Made by a program: the position numbers and the translations under genes. Source: Bordetella parapertussis (GTDB lineage Bacteria > Pseudomonadota > Gammaproteobacteria > Burkholderiales > SG8-41). Taken from it: a DNA stretch of 10,690 nucleotides. The stretch covers positions 1-10,690 of the forward strand of contig CAMBSS010000140.1 in assembly GCA_945870465.1 (NCBI GenBank), given 5' to 3'. Shown here one piece after another: positions 5,515-10,690 of this stretch (within the stretch, counting starts at the first letter, position 1; the number at the start of each line of letters is the position of its first letter). The notes beneath the pieces were generated by a model. The model ran no database searches, was not told where the DNA came from, and saw only the letters and a list, made by a program, of their open reading frames with translations.

Positions 5515-7409
5515 TTGGCCACCACGGTTTTGCGCCGCCGCGCCATCGCCAACCCGAATCCCAGCAGCACAACCAGCAGCGGCACCAGGCCGATGTTGAC
5601 GACCTTGGTCCAGAACTGCAGCGATTCGCTTTCGACGCGCAGGTTCTTGCGCAGCTCCTTAAGATCGCGGCGCGTCTCGATCGCTTTCTTCTTGAAGTTT
5701 TCGACTTCCACCTGCTGCTCGGGCGACATCGTCGCGGTCTGCGCGCCGGCGCGCGTCTTTTGCAGCGCGGTCAGCTTTTCCTGCGTCTGCTGCAGATTGT
5801 CCTCGAGTTCCTTGATCTTGCCGAGATAGCTCTGCTGCGCGCGCGCCTCCATCTGCTGGATGACGGTGAGCGGACGCGTGAACGCGGCGCGGCTGCGCAA
5901 CTTGGTGAGATCGAAGTCGCCGGCGACCTGCTCGACCAAGCTCTGCGCGAAATTCAGGTTGCCGTTGCGCGGGACTGCCAGGCGCTGGCCGAAAACTTCC
6001 TGGATCTCGACCGCGGCGCCGTCAGTCAGCATGTCGACGTCGGACACCAGCACGACGGAATTCTCCTGCGCTGCCTCCGTCAACTGGGCCTCACCCTTCG
6101 GTTCGTCGGCTTTTCCCGCGGCTTTCTTCGGGTCTTTCGACGGCGGCTCGTACGGCTTCGGCTTGCCTTCGGGAAACGCCGTCTTGAATTTGCCGGTCAC
6201 CCGGATCGCCAGCGGATAGGGCGAACCCGCCGGTTGGAAACCGCGCGTCGAGGGCTCGCCCGACAACGTCGCGATGATGAGATCGGCCAGCATCGCGTTG
6301 GGCGACGATTGCACCAGCACCGTTTGCGTCAGCCCTTCGGCGGGCTTGCCGGTAAACGTGCTGGCGAACGGCAGCAGCAGCGTGCCAACCTGGCTCGCCA
6401 CGACATCGTCCTTGTTCAGCGCTTCGCTGTTGAGCGACAGCAGCGTCGGCAGAATGCGCGGTCCGGCGCCGCTCGCATACGTCAGGTCTGCCACGACCTT
6501 GCCCATTTCCATGCCGTAGCCCCAGTGCTTGAGCAGGCGGTAGAAAGTCGACTGGCCGGCGTTGTTGCCGCCAAACGGATTCTGCAGATCGGGCTGCTGG
6601 TCAAAATACGCGTACGAATCGAGGAAGGCGATCATCTTGCCGCCGCGCAGGATGAACTGGTCGAGCGCATATTCGGTGGTCTCCGAAATATCGCGCGGGT
6701 GTATGACCAGCAGCACCTTGATGTCGTCCGGAATCTTTTCGGCCTTGAGATCGACTTTCTTGACGGTGAATATGTTCTGCAGTTCGGTCGACAGCGTCCA
6801 CGGCTCGGTCGGCTGCTGCTTGGTCATCGGATTCAGGGGGCGCCCCATGACCGGCAACCCGCTCATGATGCCGACCACCGGCTTGGCGATCGATGCGACG
6901 CGCGTGATGGCGCGCGTGATGTCGTACTCGAGCAATTGCTCGCGGTCGGGGGCCAGCACCGGGAGCGCCGCTTTCTGGTCGAGGAAACTCACCGAGAGGC
7001 CGAGGTAAAATTTCTCCTGGGTATTGGTAAGCTGGCCTTCGATGCCGTCGAGCACCGCCGAATCCTCGGCGTCCGAATCGGGCTCCGGGTTCAGTTTTTC
7101 GATGATGACTTTGCCGCGGCCCGCGCGCTCGAACTCGGAGAGCAGGTCTTCGACGCGTTTGGCAAAAGTCTTGAGGCCGACCGGCACCACCGCGCTGCCC
7201 TGCGAATAGTAAAGCCGGATCTTGACCGGCGCGTCGAGCTTGCTGACGATGGCCTGGGTGCCCTGCGACAGCGTGTAAACGCTGCCCTGCGTGAGATCGA
7301 CCCGGGCGTTGAACGCGCCGAGCAGAAAATTGACGGCGATCAGGATCGCCACCAGCGCGGCGACACCGCCGGCCGAATAAACCAAAGTTGCAAAATGTTT
7401 TTTATTCAT
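5511..7409 (-). CDS. GldG-like ABC transporter auxiliary membrane protein
   Basis: This 632-residue protein resembles the GldG / ABC_transp_aux family. Residues about 9-31 form an N-terminal membrane segment followed by FNARVDLTQGSVYTLSQGT (33-51), the family hallmark. The next 400 residues are the periplasmic domain, with LLVIHPRDISETTEYALDQF and FILRGGKMIAFLDSYAYF characteristic of the IFT52/GldG-like fold. A Lys/Pro/Glu-rich linker follows near 430-465, then VVLVSDVDMLTD, a coiled coil about 520-595 (many Gln, Glu, Lys), and a C-terminal membrane segment (about 604-623) before a basic tail. I chose the ATG at 7409 because it gives MNKKHFATLVYSAGG and the proper anchor; in-frame codons further upstream overlap the permease gene. 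The permease stop is 17 bp upstream. It likely works with the ABC transporter as its periplasmic partner; the substrate is unknown. Confidence 0.9.
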   Translation of the reverse strand: MNKKHFATLVYSAGGVAALVAILIAVNFLLGAFNARVDLTQGSVYTLSQGTQAIVSKLDAPVKIRLYYSQGSAVVPVGLKTFAKRVEDLLSEFERAGRGKVIIEKLNPEPDSDAEDSAVLDGIEGQLTNTQEKFYLGLSVSFLDQKAALPVLAPDREQLLEYDITRAITRVASIAKPVVGIMSGLPVMGRPLNPMTKQQPTEPWTLSTELQNIFTVKKVDLKAEKIPDDIKVLLVIHPRDISETTEYALDQFILRGGKMIAFLDSYAYFDQQPDLQNPFGGNNAGQSTFYRLLKHWGYGMEMGKVVADLTYASGAGPRILPTLLSLNSEALNKDDVVASQVGTLLLPFASTFTGKPAEGLTQTVLVQSSPNAMLADLIIATLSGEPSTRGFQPAGSPYPLAIRVTGKFKTAFPEGKPKPYEPPSKDPKKAAGKADEPKGEAQLTEAAQENSVVLVSDVDMLTDGAAVEIQEVFGQRLAVPRNGNLNFAQSLVEQVAGDFDLTKLRSRAAFTRPLTVIQQMEARAQQSYLGKIKELEDNLQQTQEKLTALQKTRAGAQTATMSPEQQVEVENFKKKAIETRRDLKELRKNLRVESESLQFWTKVVNIGLVPLLVVLLGFGLAMARRRKTVVAK

Positions 7410-7426
7410 GGATGCGATTCCTGCTC

Positions 7427-8170
7427 TCAGCCTGCGCGGTGGCCGCGGATGACGACCCCCGTCGTAAACAGCGCAAATCCGATCAGCGACACGAAAAACA
7501 CGATGTCGCGCAAATCGAGCACGCCGCGCTGAAAGCCTTCGAAGTGAGTCATGACGCTGAACGCCGCGATGGTCTGCACGACCGCCGGGTTCGCCCAACG
7601 CACCAGCAGATCGGTGACCGGCGTGAAGCCGGCGAGGATCAGAAACAGGCAGAGCACCACCGACACGATGAAGCTGATCACCTGGTTGCGCGTCATCGCC
7701 GAAGTCATGCAACTGATCGCGAGATACGCGCCTGACAGCAGCGCGCTGCCGACATAACCGGCGAAAATCACGCCGTTATCGGGCCGGCCCAGCCAGTTGA
7801 CCGTGATCCACACCGGGAAAGTCAGCGCCAGCGCGAGGATTAGAAATATCCACGACGCGAGAAATTTGCCGACGATCGCCTGCCACGTCGTGATCGGCAT
7901 GGTCAGCAGCAGTTCCAGCGTGCCGAGGCGGCGCTCTTCGGACCACAGGCGCATGCCGGCCGCCGGCACCAGGAACAGGTACAGCCACGGGTGCCAGGTA
8001 AAGAACGACACCAGCGAGGCCTCGCCGCGCTCGAAAAAATTGCCGACTGTAAACGTGAAAAACCCGGTCAGCAAAAGGAAGATGACTAGGAACACATAAG
8101 CGACCGGCGACGTGAAATAGCCGCCGAGTTCGCGTTTCATGATGGCGATGATGTTGTTGCGCGCGTTCAT
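7427..8170 (-). CDS. ABC-2 type permease (GldF-like)
   Basis: This 247-residue inner-membrane protein shows about six hydrophobic segments, as expected of an ABC-2 permease: PVAYVFLVIFLLLTGFFTF near 20-40, a segment around PWLYLFLVPAAGM, FLASWIFLILALALTFPVWI, a segment around GYVGSALLSGAYLAI, VISFIVSVVLCLFLILAGF, and a final one at IVFFVSLIGFALFTTGVVI. The N-terminal IIAIMKRELGGYFTSPVAY and the central RLWSEERRLGTLELLLTMPIT are family hallmarks; the latter is the coupling segment that contacts the ATPase. The ATG at 8170 follows the ATPase stop by 1 bp, so the two are co-translated. Residues upstream in the same frame lie inside the ATPase gene and are not used. It forms the membrane channel of the four-gene Gld-like system. 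Confidence 0.93.
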   Translation of the reverse strand: MNARNNIIAIMKRELGGYFTSPVAYVFLVIFLLLTGFFTFTVGNFFERGEASLVSFFTWHPWLYLFLVPAAGMRLWSEERRLGTLELLLTMPITTWQAIVGKFLASWIFLILALALTFPVWITVNWLGRPDNGVIFAGYVGSALLSGAYLAISCMTSAMTRNQVISFIVSVVLCLFLILAGFTPVTDLLVRWANPAVVQTIAAFSVMTHFEGFQRGVLDLRDIVFFVSLIGFALFTTGVVIRGHRAG

Positions 8171-8171
8171 T

Positions 8172-9128
8172 TCAATGCGCTCCTTTGACAGTGTCCGGCA
8201 GGGTGATCGAGCGGAACACTTCGTCGAGCCGCCCTTCCTCGACATGGATCTCGTCGAACTGCCAGCTTTGGCTGCGCGCGAGTTCGGCGATGCTGCCGAC
8301 GAACGCGCCGTTGCCGCCGCGCTCGCGCGGATAAGCGCGCATCACGGTGCTGCCGCCGGCTTCGCTCAGCACTTCGGTGCGCGCGGCCAGCGGCGCGAGC
8401 TTGGCGCCCAGCGTCGCGGCGTTCGCGCTGCGTGTCGCAAAACGTACCGCGCCGGCGAACTCGGAACGCGCCTTCAATTCGCGCGGGGTGCCGCTGGCGA
8501 CGATTTTGCCGCGGTCGATGATGATGACCCGCGTGCACGCCGCCTCGACCTCTTCCAGGATGTGCGTCGAAAACACGATGGCTTTTTTCTCGCCCATGCG
8601 CTTGATGAGAGCGCGCACCTCGTGCTTCTGGTTGGGGTCGAGACCGTCGGTCGGCTCATCGAGCACCAGGATGTCGGGGTCGTGAATGATGGATTGCGCA
8701 AGGCAGGTGCGGTGCTTGTAGCCTTTCGACAGGGTGTCTATGGTCTGGTACAGCACGCCCTCGAGGAAACAGGTTTCGACCGCGGTGTGCACGGCTTTTT
8801 TCTTGGCGTCGCCTTTGAGCCCGCGCAAATCGGCCGCGAACCCCAGGAATCCGTGCACCGTCATGTCGGCGTAGCCCGGCGCGTTCTCCGGCAGGTAGCC
8901 GATGAGGCGCTTGGCGGGCAGCGGATCGTCGACGATGTCGAAGCCGCCGATGGTGACGCGGCCCGACGTCGGCGGGTAAAACCCGGTAATGATGCGCATG
9001 GTGGTCGATTTGCCGGCGCCGTTGGGCCCCAGAAACCCCAGCACCTCGCCGCGCTCGACGCTGAAAGAAATATCGTCGACGGCATGCTTGGCGCCGAACG
9101 ATTTCACCAGATTTTCGACTTTGATCAT
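8172..9128 (-). CDS. ABC transporter ATP-binding protein (GldA-like)
   Basis: This 318-residue ATPase has a complete nucleotide-binding domain: Walker A GPNGAGKST (34-42), signature LSKGY (133-137), Walker B ILVLDEP (153-159), D-loop GLDP (162-165) and switch His 189. At the Q-loop position it has YLPEN (78-82), a Glu usual in the GldA/NosF-type group. Residues about 215-318 form a C-terminal extension also seen in that group. The start is ambiguous: the ATG at 9128 has GGAGG about 10 nt away, and a GTG directly before it (9131) has GGAGG about 7 nt away. I prefer the ATG, which gives MIKVENLVKSFG. It is the first gene of the operon with the ABC-2 permease, GldG-like and DUF4340 genes, and powers that membrane complex from the cytoplasmic face. 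Confidence 0.95.
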   Translation of the reverse strand: MIKVENLVKSFGAKHAVDDISFSVERGEVLGFLGPNGAGKSTTMRIITGFYPPTSGRVTIGGFDIVDDPLPAKRLIGYLPENAPGYADMTVHGFLGFAADLRGLKGDAKKKAVHTAVETCFLEGVLYQTIDTLSKGYKHRTCLAQSIIHDPDILVLDEPTDGLDPNQKHEVRALIKRMGEKKAIVFSTHILEEVEAACTRVIIIDRGKIVASGTPRELKARSEFAGAVRFATRSANAATLGAKLAPLAARTEVLSEAGGSTVMRAYPRERGGNGAFVGSIAELARSQSWQFDEIHVEEGRLDEVFRSITLPDTVKGAH

Positions 9129-9406
9129 CACGACTTCTCCTCCGCGCTGACGGGACTGCTGTCCGCGCGCTTCTTGTATTTGCCACCGTGGGTTGCGTCC
9201 GGGCGATTCAAGCCCGACGCTGACTATCGACCGCCCGACTTCGCTTAAAGTTCCCGCACGACGATGAAGCCGGGCCCGGCCGCTGCTGAATCAACTCCAC
9301 CGCGAGGTATTCTCTTGCACGGCGACGCCCCTGTCGCCAACGCGGATCCGGATTATGGCAGGTTTTGAGGCGCCGTGCGCAGCCGCCGGCGGGCGGGAAA
9401 AGTCGG
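9129..9406. other. Intergenic region upstream of the ABC operon
   Basis: This 278-bp gap holds no credible gene; short frames such as minus 9208-9423 have no family-like text. On the minus strand an extended -10-like TGC-CATAAT lies at 9352-9360 (hexamer 9352-9357), giving a possible leader of about 215 nt for the ABC operon. Just inside it is a perfect 6-bp hairpin (9321-9338, GGCGAC/GTCGCC). Farther on is a 12-bp perfect palindrome, GCCGGGCCCGGC (9269-9280). A strong GGAGGAG ribosome site occurs at 9138-9144, just before the ATPase start. No terminator with a U-tract is seen after the upstream binding-protein gene. Confidence 0.4.
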
Positions 9407-10276
9407 CTATTCCGGCGTCGCATTCAGGAAAAACATGGCATTCAGGAGCGTGCTTGGCTCGCCGAGCGGGCCGTACCAGCGCCCGTAAATATTAAGAATA
9501 TCGCCGCTGCGGTAGAGCCGCGAGAGCTCGCGGTTTACGGCGAGCCGGAAATCGGCGTCGCGGCGCATCATCAACGCATAGGGCTCGTACGAAAACATCT
9601 CGTCGCTCAGGCGGTACGACGGCGCATCGATGCCGTTCAACGCGAGCCCGACCAGTATGATGCGGTCGGACGCATAGGCGTCGATCTTGTCCTCGCGCAG
9701 CGCCGCATAGCCTTCAGCGTGGGTGCGCACCGGCAGGATCTGCGCCTTGACCTGCGCCTGGTCGAGCGCGGTCTGCAGCACTTTTTCAGTGGTCGTGCCG
9801 GGAATCACGCTCACCTTCCTGCCTTCGAGGTCCTTGATGGTCGCAATTTTCGCGCGCGCCTTGCTGATATAGCTGCCGCCGTCGACGAACGTCATGCTGC
9901 TGAAATCGACTTTTTCCTGGCGCGTCAGCGTGTGCGTGGTGGAGCCGCATTCAATGTCCACCAGCCCTTTCATCACGTACGGGATGCGCGTATCGACGTC
10001 GACCTTGACCCACTTGATTTTCAGCTCATTGAGAGCGAGCTGCTGCTGGATGCCGTCGGCGACGCGCTTGCACAGGTCGACCGAATAACCCTGCGGCCGG
10101 TCGTCGTTGCCGACGAAAGAAAACGGCACCGCGGATTCGCTGTAACCGAGCGCAATTGTTTTCGTCGTCTTGATTTTTTTCAGCACGCCCTGCGGCTCGG
10201 CGGCCAGTGACGGCGTGGCGCAGAGGCAGGCCAGGACAACGGCAGCAAGCAGGTTTTGCACGCGCGCCTTTCTCAA
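9407..10276 (-). CDS. GltI-like polar amino acid ABC transporter substrate-binding protein
   Basis: This 289-residue periplasmic receptor belongs to the family 3 (amino-acid) solute-binding proteins and is closest in pattern to glutamate/aspartate GltI. Landmarks (numbered from the TTG start) are SESAVPFS (46-53), DIECGSTT (107-114) and GTTTE (160-164), with YEPYALMMRRD and FFLNATPE near the end. The Arg of TRIPYVMKG (R97) and the GSTT loop are expected to hold the ligand carboxylate. The frame runs back into the tRNA, so the start must be downstream of it. TTG at 10276 gives MRKARVQNLLAAVVL, a well-charged signal peptide; the GTG at 10261 has a better ribosome site (AGAAAGG) but no positive charge in its n-region. 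Cleavage is likely near SLA-AEP. No permease or ATPase partner is beside it, so it is an orphan receptor in this window. Confidence 0.9.
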   Translation of the reverse strand: MRKARVQNLLAAVVLACLCATPSLAAEPQGVLKKIKTTKTIALGYSESAVPFSFVGNDDRPQGYSVDLCKRVADGIQQQLALNELKIKWVKVDVDTRIPYVMKGLVDIECGSTTHTLTRQEKVDFSSMTFVDGGSYISKARAKIATIKDLEGRKVSVIPGTTTEKVLQTALDQAQVKAQILPVRTHAEGYAALREDKIDAYASDRIILVGLALNGIDAPSYRLSDEMFSYEPYALMMRRDADFRLAVNRELSRLYRSGDILNIYGRWYGPLGEPSTLLNAMFFLNATPE

Positions 10277-10290
10277 CGGGACTGGATCAA

Positions 10291-10366
10291 TGGTGCCGGG
10301 TAAAGGATTCGAACCCTCGACCGTCGCATTACAAATGCGCTGCTCTACCAACTGAGCTAACCCGGC
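10291..10366 (-). tRNA. tRNA-Thr (anticodon UGU)
   Basis: A full 76-nt cloverleaf including an encoded CCA end is present. The acceptor arms GCCGGGT and ACCCGGC pair perfectly; the D arm is GCTC...GAGC; the anticodon loop is TTTGTAA (anticodon UGU, threonine ACA codons); and the T arm carries TTCGAAT. Base 27 (G) faces 43 (A), so the top of the anticodon stem is mismatched, and the T stem contains two G-U pairs. Overall it is closely similar to E. coli tRNA-Thr(UGU). The amino-acid receptor gene begins about 14 nt after the CCA. Confidence 0.97.
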
Positions 10367-10459
10367 CCGGCAGTGATTTTCTCATATCTGGCTGGCCGCG
10401 GAGAAAGTTGTGCGAGAGGCCGGCGCGCGAACTTTACGGACGCGGATTGCCGCCCCTGA

Positions 10460-10690
10460 TCAACGTGCCGCGGCTGGAATCGCCTCGAGCGTATTTTCAA
10501 CATGGCGCACGCGATCGCCGATTTTCAAATCGGGCTCCATCTCGAACGTGACGAATCCGTACTGGCCGTTGTCGTAGCGCACGGTGGCTTCCCACATGCT
10601 GCGCGTGGCGGGCTCGCGCTGGACGCGTTGCGCGCCGCCGCGGCCGATGCTGAACAGCGGCACGGTCTGGGTCTCGTTGCCCATGCCGCC
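10460..10690 (-). CDS. C-terminal part of a possible glycine-zipper/SlyB-like envelope protein
   Basis: The frame is open to the right window edge, so the start is missing; the ATG at 10684 is preceded by Gly-Gly and is probably internal. The visible end has a beta-rich module, WEATVRYDNGQYGFVTFE, followed by DLKIGDRVRHVENTL. This resembles the C-terminal domain of outer-membrane lipoproteins of the SlyB/glycine-zipper type, in which the sequence 'VRxDDGxxxxVTQ...GDRVRV' recurs. The upstream Gly-rich start is consistent with the end of a glycine zipper. It stops 93 bp before the tRNA on the same strand, with no obvious terminator. The family call is tentative because only 77 codons, stop included, are visible. 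Confidence 0.55.
   Translation of the reverse strand, partial: GGMGNETQTVPLFSIGRGGAQRVQREPATRSMWEATVRYDNGQYGFVTFEMEPDLKIGDRVRHVENTLEAIPAAAR

Noticed and set aside
5760..7532. A 590-codon open frame on the plus strand
   Set aside because: It is the antisense shadow of the GldG-like gene and part of the permease gene; its translation is Arg/His/Leu-rich with no domain pattern, while the minus-strand frame shows clear family motifs.
8139..9248. A 369-codon open frame on the plus strand
   Set aside because: It lies antisense to the ABC ATPase, whose Walker motifs fix the true strand.
9365..10210. A 281-codon open frame on the plus strand
   Set aside because: It is antisense to the GltI-like receptor, which has family motifs and a signal peptide.
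10277..10351. N-terminal extension of the receptor reading frame to an ATG at 10351
   Set aside because: It would lie mostly within the tRNA and lacks a plausible signal peptide; starts at 10276 or 10261 are better.
10207..10551. Plus-strand frame with SNPRPSHYKCAALPTELTRP text
   Set aside because: This phrase is a well-known artefact of translating a tRNA gene on the opposite strand; it covers tRNA-Thr.

Overview
The window is GC-rich and densely packed. It probably comes from a betaproteobacterium, most likely Burkholderiales-like. This is inferred from a Bug/TctC-type tricarboxylate-family receptor, a small protein resembling the betaproteobacterial DUF3460 family, and the overall codon use. 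Apart from a gene fragment at the left edge and one predicted small RNA, everything lies on the minus strand.

Layout, left to right. The 3' end of a PaaI-type hotdog thioesterase gene (plus strand) converges on a minus-strand gene for a TPR protein fused to a GT-A-like glycosyltransferase domain. Next is a compact minus-strand operon, read from about 4128 down to 1646. It encodes two short proteins matching the N- and C-terminal halves of a nitrile hydratase beta subunit, then a cobalt-type alpha subunit with a His-rich N-terminus, a 65-residue protein, and a periplasmic Bug receptor. The split beta subunit gives the three-subunit layout known from thiocyanate hydrolase (scnB-scnA-scnC order) and from toyocamycin nitrile hydratase, not the usual two-subunit nitrile hydratase.

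The intergenic region 4129-4377 holds the most striking non-coding signal: a predicted small RNA of about 98 nt on the plus strand (about 4273-4370). It has an extended -10 promoter, a 5' hairpin, an unpaired C/U tract containing an anti-Shine-Dalgarno motif, a second perfect hairpin and a textbook intrinsic terminator.

To the right, a four-gene minus-strand operon (9128 down to 4378) encodes a GldA-type ABC ATPase, an ABC-2 permease, a large membrane-anchored GldG-like auxiliary protein and a DUF4340 protein. The junctions are 1 bp, 17 bp and a 4-bp ATGA overlap. These four presumably form one envelope complex whose substrate is unknown.

Farther right are a GltI-like amino-acid-binding protein, whose start codon lies only about 14 nt after the 3' end of a tRNA-Thr(UGU) gene, and the C-terminal end of a possible small envelope protein cut by the window edge. 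No insertion sequence, CRISPR array, phage gene or rRNA was seen.
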